Of a stretch of 64,000 bases of DNA, positions 19,207-29,330 are shown one piece after another. The notes under the pieces were generated by a model. It searched no databases, was not told where the DNA came from, and saw only the letters and a program-made list of their open reading frames with translations. A program made the position numbers and the translations under genes. The DNA is from Staphylococcus chromogenes (GTDB lineage: Bacteria; Bacillota; Bacilli; Staphylococcales; Staphylococcaceae). The stretch is from assembly GCF_029024625.1 (NCBI RefSeq), contig NZ_CP118953.1, forward strand, positions 1,736,001 to 1,800,000. Reading direction: 5' to 3'. Each line of letters opens with the position of its first letter. Position 1 is the first letter of the stretch.

Positions 19207-20132
19207 TACTTTTTACCCCCTTGCAAACGGATTCTAGGGTCGATAAGACCATATAGAATATCGACAATAAAAATGGAAACAATGAATAGTGTACTGAACA
19301 ATAAAGTAATGGCCATAATCACAGAAAAGTCATTTGTGGTAATTGAACGTACAAATTGATCCCCTAGTCCAGGAACACCAAAAATATTTTCAATGGTTAA
19401 AGTCCCTGTTAAAATACTTGCAAGCATCGGAACGAGTATCGTAATGACTGGAATAAGTGCATTTCGTAATGCGTGGCCATATAAAACGCGGCTCGTCGAA
19501 TTCCCCTTTGCTCGAGCTAATAATATGTAATCTGAACTTAACACTTCAATCATTTCTGCTCTAATATAACGTGCTACTGTTGCGATAACGACAGCTGATA
19601 ATGCTAATGAAGGTAAAATTGCAGTGGAAATACCTTCCCATCCTGCCACTGGAAACCATTGGAGACGTACAGCAAAAACGTATTGTAGCAATACTGCTAA
19701 AACGAAGGATGGCACAGAAATAGCAATAACTGAAATAAAGGTGGCGAGATAGTCAACCCATGTATTTTGTCGTGTGGCTGCGATAACCCCTAAAAACAGA
19801 CCGACAATAACCCCTATCACCATAGAAAAAAGCCCCATTTGAAAAGATGGCACTAATCTCGGTTTAATCAAATCCCAAACGGGCTGATTATCATATTGGA
19901 AAGAGTTACCAAAATCACCTTTAACGACATTCGCCATATAGTTGCCGTATTGAATAGGTAATGGATCATTTAAACCATATTTTTCATTCAACATCGTTTT
20001 TTGTTCTTCGCTTAATTTTTCATCATTAAACGGTGATCCAGGCATCAACTTCATAAGAAAAAACGTGATTGTAATAATGATAAATAGTGAAATAACCATA
20101 TATAACAATCGTTTTAAAGTATACTTAAGCAT
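19206..20132 (-). CDS. opp3B: Oligopeptide ABC transporter permease Opp3B
   Basis: This 308-residue permease has six membrane segments and the EAA loop ARAKGNSTSRVLYGHALRNA. It is the first gene of the opp3BCDFA operon. The frame is open 24 codons upstream, but AGGGGGT lies seven bases before ATG 20132 (MLKYTLKRLLYM), which suits the family start. Transcription probably starts near 20187 from TTGATT-18-TATAAT with a CodY box over the start site. The SD segment AAACACAAGGGGG complements the RsaE motif CCCCUUUGUUU with one bulge. RsaE repression of opp3 is reported in S. aureus. Confidence 0.93.
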   Translation of the reverse strand: MLKYTLKRLLYMVISLFIIITITFFLMKLMPGSPFNDEKLSEEQKTMLNEKYGLNDPLPIQYGNYMANVVKGDFGNSFQYDNQPVWDLIKPRLVPSFQMGLFSMVIGVIVGLFLGVIAATRQNTWVDYLATFISVIAISVPSFVLAVLLQYVFAVRLQWFPVAGWEGISTAILPSLALSAVVIATVARYIRAEMIEVLSSDYILLARAKGNSTSRVLYGHALRNALIPVITILVPMLASILTGTLTIENIFGVPGLGDQFVRSITTNDFSVIMAITLLFSTLFIVSIFIVDILYGLIDPRIRLQGGKK

Positions 20133-20171
20133 CCTACAAACCCCCTTGTGTTTAATTAACATTCCCTTCAA

Positions 20172-20186
20172 AATTTTCAGAAATAT
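20172..20186 (-). promoter_or_regulatory. CodY box at the opp3 promoter
   Basis: AATTTTCAGAAATAT matches the CodY consensus AATTTTCWGAAAATT at 13 of 15 positions. It covers the predicted transcription start of opp3BCDFA, downstream of the -10. CodY represses peptide transport genes when branched-chain amino acids and GTP are plentiful. Confidence 0.75.
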
Positions 20187-20193
20187 TAATAAT

Positions 20194-20223
20194 ATTATAA
20201 TCACAAGGCTCCGAATTAATCAA
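20194..20223 (-). promoter_or_regulatory. Sigma-A promoter of opp3BCDFA
   Basis: Minus strand: -35 TTGATT (20218-20223), 18-bp spacer, -10 TATAAT (20194-20199), about 62 bases before the oppB start. Confidence 0.7.
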
Positions 20224-20320
20224 TATCATTTCAATTTACAGTGATAAAGGAATTAAGGGAGAAGTAGCTTTAAATCTATATTTCTTTTCATTAAAAATTA
20301 TTTATATCCTCTTAAATAAC

Positions 20321-20349
20321 TTCAAATTAATTGAGTAGTAGGTTACAAT
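20321..20349 (+). promoter_or_regulatory. Probable promoter of the DUF3899-like gene
   Basis: -35 TTCAAA (20321-20326), 17-bp spacer, -10 TACAAT (20344-20349), 29 bases before the ATG at 20379. Confidence 0.5.
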
Positions 20350-20378
20350 GATGAAAACAAATAGTAAGGAATGACATT

Positions 20379-20759
20379 ATGCCACGTCTCACTAATCAAT
20401 CATGGATTTATATTATAATCACCCCAGCACTTACACTTTTTTCATGGCTCTTAAGTACGCATACTTGGACCCATTTCATAAATTTATTTTTTACCTTTTC
20501 CATTATTTTTTCAATCTTACTATTCACATTGCTTATTATTCAGGAAGGCATCTTTGATGTGACAAGTTTTGGATTTCGGCGTTTTAAGTATCAATTAATG
20601 CGCAGTAAAGATAAAAAACACTATGAATCCGATGAGTTCTTTAACCCGAAACAACCCAAAAAATCTCATTATGTCGTACAATCTTGGATTAAGCCTGCAT
20701 TACTTATGCATGTTTTTTACATACTACTCTCCTTTTTAATGGCTTTTACGGTACATTAA
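20379..20759 (+). CDS. Small membrane protein, DUF3899-like
   Basis: The 126-residue protein has three predicted membrane segments (about residues 9-27, 35-53 and 104-125) and a basic cytosolic loop with GIFDVTSFGFRRFKYQ, which resembles the DUF3899 signature. No function is known to me. SD AGTAAGGAATG precedes the ATG. It has its own promoter and a strong terminator, so it is a monocistronic gene between opp3 and fabHF. S. aureus has an orthologue at the same place. Confidence 0.75.
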   Translation: MPRLTNQSWIYIIITPALTLFSWLLSTHTWTHFINLFFTFSIIFSILLFTLLIIQEGIFDVTSFGFRRFKYQLMRSKDKKHYESDEFFNPKQPKKSHYVVQSWIKPALLMHVFYILLSFLMAFTVH

Positions 20760-20781
20760 CTATACAAATATATGCATATAC

Positions 20782-20820
20782 AAAAAACAGATGTCTCCTC
20801 TAAAAAGACACCTGTTTTTT
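20782..20820 (+). terminator. Terminator after the DUF3899-like gene
   Basis: A 13-bp stem with one mismatch (AAAACAGATGTCT / AGACACCTGTTTT) runs into six T. Confidence 0.8.
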
Positions 20821-21022
20821 AGTTTTATAAAAAATCCTTTTATTATTTTTTCGTCTGCTGATCTTATTAAGTCAAAGATGTTGCCCCAAAAAGCATTGAG
20901 GGAGTTAAATTTGACGTGTTTCTACTATTATATATGTGAGAATTCCTTTTTTATCTCTTCACTTTAGTTACCATAATGTACTTTTAAAAAGAACAGTTTT
21001 GTATAATTAATCAATAACATAC

Positions 21023-21068
21023 AAAAAGGCTTGCTATAGAAATATTCACCTATTCTATAGCAAGTCTT
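21023..21068 (-). terminator. Terminator of the fabHF operon
   Basis: A 16-bp stem (21026-21041 with 21053-21068, one wobble pair) is followed on the minus strand by T and G. Confidence 0.85.
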
Positions 21069-21078
21069 GAGATTTTAT

Positions 21079-22323
21079 TTATTGGTTATATTTTTTAAAG
21101 ACTAATACCGCATTATGTCCACCGAAACCTAAACTATTACTCATCGCATAATTAATTTCGCAATCTACAGCTTTATTTGGTGTAATGTCTAAATCAATTT
21201 CAGGGTCATTGTTATCCGCATGAATTGTTGGCGCAATTTTACTGTCTCTTATTGACAACACAGAGAAAATCGCTTCTACGCCACCTGTTGCGCCTAATAA
21301 GTGTCCTGTCATTGATTTTGTAGAACTGATTTTAAGTGATTTTGCCGCTTCACCAAATGTTTTTTTGATGGCTCTAATTTCAAATAAGTCACCGACAGGC
21401 GTACTTGTGCCATGCGCATTTAAGTATTGAATGTCACTTGGTTGAATGCCTGCATCATTCATTGCTGCTTCCATTGCACGTGAGCCGCCTTCACCATCTG
21501 GACCTGGGGCAGTAATATGATGCGCATCACCTGTTGATCCATAGCCTACAATTTCAGCGTAAATATTTGCGCCACGGGCCTGTGCCGATTCTAAAGATTC
21601 AAGTACTAAAATCCCTGCACCTTCACCCATAATAAAACCATCACGGCCTTCTTGGAATGGGCGACATGCTGTTTCAATATCATCATTTGTGGATAATGCA
21701 CGACTCGCACTAAATCCAGCGATGGCCATATGTGTAATCGGTGCCTCTGTGCCTCCAGCAATCATCGCATCCGCATCGCCACGTTCAATAAATTTGAACG
21801 CTTCACCAATGGAATTTGTTGCAGTCGCACAAGCTGTCACTGTTGAACCATTTGGACCTTTCGCGCCTAAATCGATAGAGACTTGTCCAGTCGCCATATC
21901 TGGAATTAACATAGGTACAAAGAACGGACTTACACGACGGGGTCCTCTTTCTTTAAGCAAGTCGTGGGCTTCTTCAAATGTTTCCATACCCCCGATACCT
22001 GAGCCAATCCATACACCAACGCGGTTGGCATTCGTTTCATCTATCACTAATCCAGAATCTTTCACTGCTTGTCGTGCAGCGACTACAGCATATTGTGTAA
22101 AACGTGACATTTTACGCGCTTCTTTTTTAGGGATATGTGCTTCAATATCGAAGTCTTTGAGTTCCCCGCCAATGTGCACATTATAAGGTGTTGTGTCAAT
22201 GCGCGTAATTTTATCGATTCCGTTAACACCTTTTAAAGCGTTATCCCACATCGTAGGTACATCATTTCCAATTGGAGATAATGCCCCTAAACCTGTAACT
22301 ACGACACGTTGTTTTTTAGTCAT
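21079..22323 (-). CDS. fabF: 3-oxoacyl-ACP synthase II FabF
   Basis: This 414-residue condensing enzyme elongates acyl-ACP with malonyl-ACP. The catalytic triad is visible: C165 in TACATATN, His in [11 protein letters not shown] (near 304) and His in [10 protein letters not shown] (near 341). SD GAGGAGGAA precedes the ATG. It follows fabH by 16 bases and shares its FapR-controlled promoter. FabF is the platensimycin and cerulenin target. Confidence 0.97.
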   Translation of the reverse strand: MTKKQRVVVTGLGALSPIGNDVPTMWDNALKGVNGIDKITRIDTTPYNVHIGGELKDFDIEAHIPKKEARKMSRFTQYAVVAARQAVKDSGLVIDETNANRVGVWIGSGIGGMETFEEAHDLLKERGPRRVSPFFVPMLIPDMATGQVSIDLGAKGPNGSTVTACATATNSIGEAFKFIERGDADAMIAGGTEAPITHMAIAGFSASRALSTNDDIETACRPFQEGRDGFIMGEGAGILVLESLESAQARGANIYAEIVGYGSTGDAHHITAPGPDGEGGSRAMEAAMNDAGIQPSDIQYLNAHGTSTPVGDLFEIRAIKKTFGEAAKSLKISSTKSMTGHLLGATGGVEAIFSVLSIRDSKIAPTIHADNNDPEIDLDITPNKAVDCEINYAMSNSLGFGGHNAVLVFKKYNQ

Positions 22324-22339
22324 TCATGTTCCTCCTCTA

Positions 22340-23281
22340 TTATTTACCCCATCGAATCACAAGTGATCCCCATGTCAATCCGCCTCCAAAGCCAACTAAC
22401 ACGAGTACATCATCGTCTTGAATTCGACCAGCTTCTAACTCTTCAGATATACTTAACGGTATGGATGCCGCTGATGTATTGCCATATTTATCTACCGACA
22501 CACTCATTTTTTCCTTCGGGATATCTAATCTTTGTCTTGCAGATTCCATGATACGAATATTCGCTTGATGCGGTACGAATAAATCGATGTCTTCTGGCTG
22601 TAAATGCGCTTTTTCGACTACGCGTAAAGACGAATCTCCCATAATGCGTACCGCAAATTTAAATACTTCACGTCCATTCATTCGGATAAAATCGGTCTCT
22701 TGATCTTGATATAAGTATTTACCTCCGATTCCGTCAGAACCTAACTCATAACTTAGAATACCACGGTTGCCCGATACTTCGCCAATAATAGCCGCTCCAG
22801 CGCCATCGCCGAATAAAATTGCCGTTGAGCGATCCTCTAAATCTGTAATTCCAGATAATTTGTCTGCGCCTACAACGAGTACATTTTTATAGTCCCCAGA
22901 TAAAACAAAAGATCTCGCAGTCACAAGGCCGTACATAAAACCTGTACATGCCGCAAGTTGATCGACAGATGCCACTTTACTAAGACCTAATCGGTGTTGT
23001 AACTTGTTTGCGACAGTCGGAAAACGATGGTCTCCTGTGGATGTCGCTACGATTACCATGTCAATGTCTTCTTTATCAATGCCTGCGTCTTCAATCGCAC
23101 GGACACTGGCTTCATATGCTAAATCTGATGTATGTTCATCCTCTTTAGCCCATCTACGTTCTTTAATCCCTGTCATTTGGGAAATCCATTCATCTGATGT
23201 ATCAAGGTATGATTCAAAAAACGCATTATCCACCACACGTTCAGGTGCGTATGCGCCAAATCCTTTAATACCTACATTCAT
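22340..23281 (-). CDS. fabH: 3-oxoacyl-ACP synthase III FabH
   Basis: This 313-residue enzyme starts fatty-acid synthesis by condensing an acyl-CoA primer with malonyl-ACP; staphylococcal FabH favours branched primers. The triad is C112 in AACTGFMYG, His in VPHQANIRI (near 238) and Asn in KYGNTSAAS (near 268). The frame is open 17 codons upstream, but AAGGTG eight bases before ATG 23281 (MNVGIKGFG) gives the standard length. A FapR box and a TTGTCA-18-TAAATT promoter lie upstream. fabF follows in the same operon. Confidence 0.97.
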   Translation of the reverse strand: MNVGIKGFGAYAPERVVDNAFFESYLDTSDEWISQMTGIKERRWAKEDEHTSDLAYEASVRAIEDAGIDKEDIDMVIVATSTGDHRFPTVANKLQHRLGLSKVASVDQLAACTGFMYGLVTARSFVLSGDYKNVLVVGADKLSGITDLEDRSTAILFGDGAGAAIIGEVSGNRGILSYELGSDGIGGKYLYQDQETDFIRMNGREVFKFAVRIMGDSSLRVVEKAHLQPEDIDLFVPHQANIRIMESARQRLDIPKEKMSVSVDKYGNTSAASIPLSISEELEAGRIQDDDVLVLVGFGGGLTWGSLVIRWGK

Positions 23282-23307
23282 GGTTTGAACACCTTCTTCA
23301 TTTATTT

Positions 23308-23324
23308 TTAATACCAGGTAATAA
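23308..23324 (-). promoter_or_regulatory. FapR operator of fabHF
   Basis: TTAATACCAGGTAATAA matches the recalled FapR consensus TTAGTACCTGRTACTAA at 14 of 17 positions and is a near-perfect palindrome. It touches the 3' side of the -10 hexamer, a repressing position. Confidence 0.75.
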
Positions 23325-23352
23325 TTTACCATAAGGTTAACAAAAATGACAA
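23323..23352 (-). promoter_or_regulatory. Probable sigma-A promoter of fabHF
   Basis: Minus strand: -35 TTGTCA (23347-23352), 18-bp spacer, -10 TAAATT (23323-23328). Confidence 0.5.
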
Positions 23353-23431
23353 GTCATATACTGTGACGACTATACAAAATGATATAAGACAATTATAATA
23401 GAAATATCAGAAAAATTGGAGGCATATCGCA

Positions 23432-23632
23432 ATGAAATACTTTTTCACATTTTTTTGGGCGGTACTCTTATTAGAGATGGTCAATTTCGTGCTTAACAGC
23501 TTAAATGGAGGCGGCGCGATTAGTTTTATCGCTCCAATCGTTTTAGCTGCAATCATGGTAGGCGTTGTGGTATTAATTGATATCGCAATGAAGCCTGATA
23601 CGAACCATCCTGTTAATGACCATCACAACTAA
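23432..23632 (+). CDS. Small membrane protein, DUF2929 (YjzD-like)
   Basis: This 66-residue protein has two membrane segments (about residues 3-22 and 29-52) and a hydrophilic His/Asp-rich tail. MKYFFTFFWAVLL resembles the start of DUF2929 proteins. The SD TTGGAGG is nine bases before the ATG, a TATAAT at 23394-23399 may be its -10, and a hairpin terminator follows. It is divergent from fabH. Function is unknown. Confidence 0.75.
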   Translation: MKYFFTFFWAVLLLEMVNFVLNSLNGGGAISFIAPIVLAAIMVGVVVLIDIAMKPDTNHPVNDHHN

Positions 23633-23664
23633 ATTTCGAAATCACATGATTATCTTAATGTCTA

Positions 23665-23697
23665 CTGTTGACAATACATATTGTTGACAGTTTTTTT
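23665..23697 (+). terminator. Terminator after the DUF2929 gene
   Basis: CTGTTGACAAT and ATTGTTGACAG pair as an 11-bp stem with two G-U pairs and a 4-nt loop, then seven T. Confidence 0.8.
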
Positions 23698-23701
23698 GCG
23701 T

Positions 23702-23740
23702 AAAAATAGCGAACTAGGAGGTAACTCCTAATTCGCTATT
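23702..23740 (-). terminator. Terminator of clpB
   Basis: A 16-bp stem (23705-23720 with 23725-23740, one mismatch) is followed on the minus strand by five T. Confidence 0.85.
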
Positions 23741-23766
23741 ACACTATAAAACAATTTTTATGATAT

Positions 23767-26376
23767 TTATGCTTCATTTGGTTTTTCGACTTTAAATTCG
23801 ATTTCACCTTCATGAACATCTCCGAAAACTTTTGTGCCTTCTGGAAGATTTTCTTTAATCATCATACGTGCTAAAGGTGTTTCAACATGACGTTGAACAA
23901 AACGTTTTAATGGACGTGCGCCAAATTGTGGCTCGTAAGCTGTTTCACCCATCCATTTTTTCGCTTCATCTGTCAATTCTAAAGTAATGCGTTGATCTGT
24001 TAATCTCATATTTAAGTTTCTTAGTACTTTATCGACAATCAATTGCATATCTTCAACAGATAATGGTTTGAACAAGACAATGTCGTCCATACGGTTTAAA
24101 ATTTCCGGTTTGAAGTAAGCATGTAAACTATCCATTACTGCTTTTTCAGTGTCTTCAGTAATTTCACCGGTATCTTTAACACGATCAAGTAAAATCTGTG
24201 AACCTATATTACTTGTCATAATAATAATTGTATTTTTAAAGTCCACACTTCTACCTTTTGAATCTGTTAAACGACCATCATCTAAAATTTGAAGCAAGAC
24301 GTTAAATACGTCAGAATGGGCTTTTTCAATCTCATCTAACAAAATAACTGAATAAGGATTACGACGTACGGCTTCTGTTAATTGTCCGCCTTCATCATGA
24401 CCGACATAACCTGGAGGAGCCCCGATTAATCGTGAAACAGCGTGTTTTTCCATATATTCACTCATATCGATGCGAATCATATGACGTTCTGAATCAAATA
24501 AAGTGGATGCTAATGATTTTGCTAATTCTGTTTTACCTACCCCAGTTGGACCTAAGAATAAAAATGATCCAATAGGTCGATCTGGGTCTTTAATACCTGC
24601 GCGTGCACGCACAACAGCATCAGCGACTAAGTCAACCGCGCGTTCTTGACCTACCACACGCTCATGTAAGATATCAGAGAGGTTTAACAATTTTTCACGT
24701 TCTGTTTCGACAAGTTTTGAGACTGGAATTCCTGTCCATTGGCTCACAATTTCTCCAATTTCTTCATCCGTAACGACCTCTCTAATAATACGATCGCTAT
24801 CAGTTCCTTGTGATTCTTGGAAAGAGGCTTCGAGTTCTTTTAATTCTTTTTCAAGTTGCGGTATTTTACCGTGTTGTAATTCTGCTGCTTTCTCCAAGTC
24901 ATAGTTGTTTTCTGCATCTTCTAATGCTTTCCGACTTTCATCTAGTTCTGTTCGTTTTTCTTGAACTTTAGCAATTTTTTCTTTTTCTTTTTCTACACGA
25001 GATTGTAATTGGGCTTGCACTTCTTTTTCTTCTGCAAGTTCTTCTTGCAATTCTTTTAAACGCATTTGACTCGCTTCATCTGATTCTTTTTTAAGCGCAT
25101 TTTCCTCAATTTCTAATTGCATTACTCTACGATTCACTTGGTCTAGTTCTGTTGGATTAGAACCCATTTCCGTGCGTATCGTAGCTGAAGCTTGATCGAC
25201 AAGGTCAATCGCTTTGTCTGGTAAGAAACGGTCTGTAATATAACGATTTGAAAGTTCAGCAGCTGCAACTAATGCACGGTCTTGGATACGTACACCATGG
25301 TGAACTTCATAACGTTCTTTTAAACCTCGTAAGATTGAAATTGTATCTTCAATATTCGGCTCTTTAACGTTCACTTTTTGGAAACGGCGTTCTAAGGCTG
25401 AATCTTTCTCAATATATTCACGATACTCATTTAACGTTGTCGCACCAATACAGTGGAGTTCGCCACGCGCAAGCATAGGTTTTAACATATTTCCTGCGTC
25501 CATTGCACCATCTGTTTTACCTGCGCCAACTAACATATGGATTTCATCAATAAATAACAGAATACGTCCTTCAGACTCTTTAACTTCTTTTAATACTGCT
25601 TTTAAACGTTCCTCAAATTCACCACGATATTTTGCACCTGCAACTAACGCACTCAAATCAAGTTCAAATACTGTTTTATCGAGGAGTGAATCAGGTACAT
25701 CTCGTTTAACAATACGTTGAGCCAGACCTTCCACTATGGCCGTTTTACCGACCCCAGGTTCACCGATAAGTACTGGATTATTTTTGGTTTTTCGACTTAA
25801 AATTCGAATGGTATTTCTAATTTCTTCATCACGGCCGATAACAGGGTCCATATTCCCTTTACGCACTTCTTCGACTAAATCACGACCGTATTTAGCTAAT
25901 GCCTCATAATTTACTTCAGGATTTTGTGTTGTCACATGATTCCCTCCTCGCACTTTTTTTATAATTTCAATAATGACTTCTTTTTTATGGTTCACAGCTT
26001 GTTGTGTGGTTTCATCTATTTCCATTGCCGCTCTTAAAACGTGCTCCATCGAAATATAACTATCTTCATATTCACCCATAAACTGTTCAGCTTTATTAAA
26101 TAATTCATTTGTTTTCGTGCCTAAATATTGTCCATATTGCACGTTATCCCCTTTTACAGTCGCATAACGTGATAACTTATCCGTATAAGCTTTGTCTAAG
26201 GCTTCTGTGTCAATATTTGCACGCTCTAAAATACTTTGATATAAACTTTCAGGTTGTTCTAAAACAGCTTTTAGAACCGCTTCTATTTCTACATTGGTTA
26301 AGTGATATTCTTTTGCATATTCAATGGCTTTTTGAAGCGCATTTTGAATAGAATGTGTCATTTGATTAATATCCAA
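23767..26376 (-). CDS. clpB: Chaperone disaggregase ClpB
   Basis: This 869-residue AAA+ protein has an N-terminal Clp repeat domain (about 1-145), a first ATPase domain with Walker A GEPGVGKT at 205-212, a coiled-coil M domain (about 410-530, rich in E/K/Q heptads), and a second ATPase domain with GPTGVGKT near 605. With DnaK it pulls proteins out of aggregates; it lacks the ClpP-binding loop. The start is TTG at 26376, nine bases after AAGGAG, giving [11 protein letters not shown] as in S. aureus. Two CtsR boxes flank its promoter. It is monocistronic. Confidence 0.97.
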   Translation of the reverse strand: MDINQMTHSIQNALQKAIEYAKEYHLTNVEIEAVLKAVLEQPESLYQSILERANIDTEALDKAYTDKLSRYATVKGDNVQYGQYLGTKTNELFNKAEQFMGEYEDSYISMEHVLRAAMEIDETTQQAVNHKKEVIIEIIKKVRGGNHVTTQNPEVNYEALAKYGRDLVEEVRKGNMDPVIGRDEEIRNTIRILSRKTKNNPVLIGEPGVGKTAIVEGLAQRIVKRDVPDSLLDKTVFELDLSALVAGAKYRGEFEERLKAVLKEVKESEGRILLFIDEIHMLVGAGKTDGAMDAGNMLKPMLARGELHCIGATTLNEYREYIEKDSALERRFQKVNVKEPNIEDTISILRGLKERYEVHHGVRIQDRALVAAAELSNRYITDRFLPDKAIDLVDQASATIRTEMGSNPTELDQVNRRVMQLEIEENALKKESDEASQMRLKELQEELAEEKEVQAQLQSRVEKEKEKIAKVQEKRTELDESRKALEDAENNYDLEKAAELQHGKIPQLEKELKELEASFQESQGTDSDRIIREVVTDEEIGEIVSQWTGIPVSKLVETEREKLLNLSDILHERVVGQERAVDLVADAVVRARAGIKDPDRPIGSFLFLGPTGVGKTELAKSLASTLFDSERHMIRIDMSEYMEKHAVSRLIGAPPGYVGHDEGGQLTEAVRRNPYSVILLDEIEKAHSDVFNVLLQILDDGRLTDSKGRSVDFKNTIIIMTSNIGSQILLDRVKDTGEITEDTEKAVMDSLHAYFKPEILNRMDDIVLFKPLSVEDMQLIVDKVLRNLNMRLTDQRITLELTDEAKKWMGETAYEPQFGARPLKRFVQRHVETPLARMMIKENLPEGTKVFGDVHEGEIEFKVEKPNEA

Positions 26377-26413
26377 AATGTCTCACTCCTTTATTTAACA
26401 TAGGTCATTTGAC

Positions 26414-26430
26414 TTTGACTTTCTTTGACC
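26414..26430 (-). promoter_or_regulatory. CtsR box 1 of clpB
   Basis: Minus strand GGTCAAAGAAAGTCAAA is an exact fit to the CtsR direct heptad repeat (GGTCAAANANRGTCAAA form). An extra GTCAAA half-site follows at once. It lies just downstream of the -10. Confidence 0.9.
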
Positions 26431-26438
26431 TTAATTAT

Positions 26439-26467
26439 ATTATACTCACTCGCGTTAATGAATGCAA
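26439..26467 (-). promoter_or_regulatory. Sigma-A promoter of clpB
   Basis: Minus strand: -35 TTGCAT (26462-26467), 17-bp spacer, -10 TATAAT (26439-26444), placed between the two CtsR boxes. Confidence 0.8.
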
Positions 26468-26475
26468 CCTATAAG

Positions 26476-26492
26476 TTTGACTTTTTTTGACT
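26476..26492 (-). promoter_or_regulatory. CtsR box 2 of clpB
   Basis: Minus strand AGTCAAAAAAAGTCAAA is a second heptad repeat, upstream of the -35 hexamer. Confidence 0.8.
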
Positions 26493-26555
26493 ATTATTCA
26501 TTTTTTCCGCATATAACAATAACCGTTCATTTCAAATTCAAACATCACACGGTAT

Positions 26556-26590
26556 AAAAAGAACTCCCTTTGCAATTAAAGGAAGTTCTT
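26556..26590 (-). terminator. Terminator of sufT
   Basis: A 13-bp stem (AAGAACTTCCTTT / AAAGGGAGTTCTT, one G-U) is followed by T-rich sequence on the minus strand. Confidence 0.8.
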
Positions 26591-26601
26591 TTCATTCAAT
26601 A

Positions 26602-26910
26602 TTAGCTAACGCCTAATGCTATTTTGGCATAACGTGACATCATATCTTTATTCCATGGTGGATTCCATACGATGTTCACTTCTGTGTCTTTAATTTCTGG
26701 CAATTCGCCTAACGCTGTTTTGACTTGATCAACAATCTGTGGCCCAAGTGGACAACCGATAGAAGTTAAAGTCATCTCAACAGTACAAAGGCCATCATCA
26801 TCTAAATCCACTTTATATACAAGGCCTAAGTTTACGATATCAATCCCTAATTCGGGGTCAATAACATTTTCCAAAGCGCCTAATATGCTATCTTTTAAAG
26901 CCTCTTCCAT
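26602..26910 (-). CDS. sufT: Fe-S cluster assembly factor SufT (DUF59/MIP18 family)
   Basis: The 102-residue protein is a stand-alone DUF59 domain: VIDPELGIDIVNLGLVYKV near the N-terminus, then the conserved cysteine in LTSIGCPLGPQ and VWNPPWNKDMMS near the end. S. aureus SufT is an auxiliary factor maturing Fe-S proteins under high demand. An upstream in-frame GTG is part of the SD (GAGGTGA), so I take ATG 26910 as the start. It stands alone between clpB and the divergent Cof-type phosphatase gene. Confidence 0.9.
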   Translation of the reverse strand: MEEALKDSILGALENVIDPELGIDIVNLGLVYKVDLDDDGLCTVEMTLTSIGCPLGPQIVDQVKTALGELPEIKDTEVNIVWNPPWNKDMMSRYAKIALGVS

Positions 26911-27022
26911 GAGATTCACCTCTTCTAATTAATAACTACTCTCAATATATCAAAATTCAGACACGAGAACAATAAAATGCTATGATAAGTTTACATTGAA
27001 ACTCGTGCATAAGGAGACATTT

Positions 27023-27859
27023 ATGAAACAACATTTGATTTGCCTCGATCTCGATGGCACTTTATTAAACGATGCAAAAGAAATTACCCCCTATACGTTC
27101 AAAGTCTTAAAAACATTACAGGCAAAAGGCCATGCCATCATGATTTCTACTGGTCGGCCATTTCGAGCGAGTCAACGCTATTATCATGAACTTGAAATGG
27201 ATACACCTATTGTGAATTTTAATGGCGCATACGTACACCATCCTAAAGATCCACAATTTCCCATGCAACATGCGCGTTTAGATGAAGGGATTGCATCAAG
27301 TATTATTGAAACTTTGAAAGAAATGGAAGTACAAAATATTATCGCTGAAGTCAAAGACTGCGTGTATTTAGATCGCTATGATGAAAACCTTTTTGAAGGC
27401 TTTAGCATGGGTGATGCTCACATTGAAGTTGGCGATTTAAGAACATTACTTCATGAAAATCCGACAAGTCTTCTCATTGAAGCGAAGGAACATCAGATTC
27501 CTCGTATTAAACAAACATTAACACGGTTTTATGCTGAAAATATCGAACATCGCCGTTGGGGTGCCCCATTTCCTGTTATCGAAATCGTTAAACGAGGCAT
27601 TAGTAAAGCAGTAGGTATTGATATAGTCAAAGATTATTTAAACATTGAACGTCAACATATTATTGCTTTTGGTGATGAAGACAACGATATTGAGATGATA
27701 AAATACGCAAAACACGGTGTCGCAATGGAGAATGCCATTCCTGAACTCAAACACATCGCTAAAGAGACAACCGCTTCAAATAACGAAGACGGCATCGGTC
27801 TCTACTTGAATGATTTTTTTCAACTTAACTTATCTTATAAGGACATCAAGGAGGATTAA
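27023..27859 (+). CDS. Cof-type HAD-superfamily phosphatase
   Basis: This 278-residue protein has HAD motif I as CLDLDGTLL (nucleophile D9, acid D11), motif II near SSTGRPF-type ISTGRPFR, and motif IV as [12 protein letters not shown]. The C2-type cap lies between. Cof phosphatases hydrolyse sugar phosphates, nucleotide or cofactor phosphates such as PLP; the substrate here is unknown. The start ATG 27023 follows AAGGAGA; the frame is open nine codons upstream without an SD. CoA-disulfide reductase begins two bases after its stop, so the two form an operon. Confidence 0.88.
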   Translation: MKQHLICLDLDGTLLNDAKEITPYTFKVLKTLQAKGHAIMISTGRPFRASQRYYHELEMDTPIVNFNGAYVHHPKDPQFPMQHARLDEGIASSIIETLKEMEVQNIIAEVKDCVYLDRYDENLFEGFSMGDAHIEVGDLRTLLHENPTSLLIEAKEHQIPRIKQTLTRFYAENIEHRRWGAPFPVIEIVKRGISKAVGIDIVKDYLNIERQHIIAFGDEDNDIEMIKYAKHGVAMENAIPELKHIAKETTASNNEDGIGLYLNDFFQLNLSYKDIKED

Positions 27860-27861
27860 AA

Positions 27862-29184
27862 ATGACACAAAAAGTAATTGTTGTAGGTGCTGTTGCAGGT
27901 GGCGCAACGGCTGCGAGTCAATTGCGCCGATTAGATGCCTCTGCTCAAATTAACGTTTATGAAAAGGACCGAGATATGAGCTTTGCAAATTGTGGGTTAC
28001 CTTACTACTTAGGTCATGTGATTAAGTCACGTGACGATATGTTACCGATTACTCCAAATGATTTTAAAGAAAAGAAAAATATTGATGTTTATTTAAAACA
28101 TGAAGTCATTGCTGTTAACAGTGCTAAAAACACGGTACAAGTTAAAAACCATCAAACTGGGGATATTTTTACAGATCACTATGATACCCTCATTTTAAGT
28201 CCAGGTGCACGTGCTCATCGATTAAATTTCGACGTCCCCCATTTATTCACGTTACGTAATATGGAAGATACGGATGCGATTGAAAATTATATCAATGATC
28301 ATCGTGTCGAACGTGTACTCATTGTAGGTGGCGGTTATGTCAGTTTAGAAGTATTGGAAAATATGTATGAAAGAGGATTAAAACCGACGTTAATCCATCG
28401 TTCTGAAGCAATTAATAAACATATGGATCAAGATATGAATCAAGTTATTTTTGATTCATTGAAAGAAAGAGAGATTCCTTACCGATTAAATGAAGAAATA
28501 AAGGCAATAAAGGGCAACACGGTCTCGTTCACTTCTGATCTCCAAGAAGACTACGATTTGATTATTACAGGCATTGGTGTAAAACCGAATTCAGAGTTCT
28601 TAAAGGACTCAGGCATACATCTTGATGACAAAGGTTATATTCCAGTAAATGCACGTTTTCAAACAAATGTGCCTAACGTGTACGCCTTAGGTGATATCGC
28701 GACGAGTCATTACCGTCATGTTGATTTACCTGCACATGTCCCATTAGCTTGGGGTGCCCATCGAGGCGCAAGTATTATTGCCGAACAACTTGCCGGTAAT
28801 TCCAATATTACTTTCAAAGGGTTTCTCGGTGCAAATATCGTTAAGTTTTTCGATTATACTTTAACAAGTTCTGGAATTGCGCCTCATGAGTTAAAACATT
28901 TTGATTATGAGGTGGTCAACGTCAACCAAACGGCGCATGCTGGCTATTACCCTAATAATAGTACGCTTCATTTGAGAGCTTATTATGAAAAGACAAGTCG
29001 AAAATTATTGCGTGCCGTTGCTGTAGGAAAACAAGGTGCAGATAAACGAATTGATGTGCTCACTATGGCGATGATGCACGGGGCAACAATAGATGATCTT
29101 ACTGAATTTGAAGTGGCTTACGCGCCGCCATATAGCCATCCTAAAGATGCGATTAATATGTTAGGCTACAGAGCAAGACCTTAA
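27862..29184 (+). CDS. cdr: CoA-disulfide reductase
   Basis: The 440-residue flavoprotein reduces CoA disulfide with NADPH; staphylococci use CoA and bacillithiol instead of glutathione. It has an N-terminal FAD motif [12 protein letters not shown], the single active-site cysteine C44 in [10 protein letters not shown], an NAD(P)H-binding GGGYVSLE and a C-terminal dimerisation domain. SD AAGGAGG precedes the ATG. It is coupled to the Cof-type phosphatase gene and convergent with the UPF0344 gene. Confidence 0.93.
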   Translation: MTQKVIVVGAVAGGATAASQLRRLDASAQINVYEKDRDMSFANCGLPYYLGHVIKSRDDMLPITPNDFKEKKNIDVYLKHEVIAVNSAKNTVQVKNHQTGDIFTDHYDTLILSPGARAHRLNFDVPHLFTLRNMEDTDAIENYINDHRVERVLIVGGGYVSLEVLENMYERGLKPTLIHRSEAINKHMDQDMNQVIFDSLKEREIPYRLNEEIKAIKGNTVSFTSDLQEDYDLIITGIGVKPNSEFLKDSGIHLDDKGYIPVNARFQTNVPNVYALGDIATSHYRHVDLPAHVPLAWGAHRGASIIAEQLAGNSNITFKGFLGANIVKFFDYTLTSSGIAPHELKHFDYEVVNVNQTAHAGYYPNNSTLHLRAYYEKTSRKLLRAVAVGKQGADKRIDVLTMAMMHGATIDDLTEFEVAYAPPYSHPKDAINMLGYRARP

Positions 29185-29256
29185 ACTTAGTTGTTATTGA
29201 AAGACGAAACATGTAACGCGCTTTACGATGAGATTACACTTCTCATTGAATGTAAA

Positions 29257-29297
29257 AAGAACGCATTGGGAAATAGTAACCCAACGCGTTCTTTTTT
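29257..29297. terminator. Bidirectional terminator between cdr and the UPF0344 gene
   Basis: A 14-bp stem with one mismatch (AAGAACGCATTGGG / CCCAACGCGTTCTT) has T runs on both strands. Confidence 0.8.
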
Positions 29298-29330
29298 ATG
29301 GCATTTTTTAAAGCCATTTCTCATGAGTAA

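Larger units (their letters stand above)
20760..21078. other. Intergenic region between the DUF3899-like gene and fabF
   Basis: The spacer is 319 bp. It holds the plus-strand terminator at 20782-20820 and the fabF terminator at 21023-21068. The central 200 bp has only a 29-codon frame from 20878 with no SD, and I see nothing else there. Confidence 0.6.

Noticed and set aside
20878..20967. 29-codon frame starting ATGTTGCCC downstream of the DUF3899-like gene
   Set aside because: It has no SD or promoter and does not resemble any protein I know.
21689..22186. 165-residue plus-strand frame opposite fabF
   Set aside because: It is an antisense shadow of the strongly conserved fabF, without SD or family resemblance.
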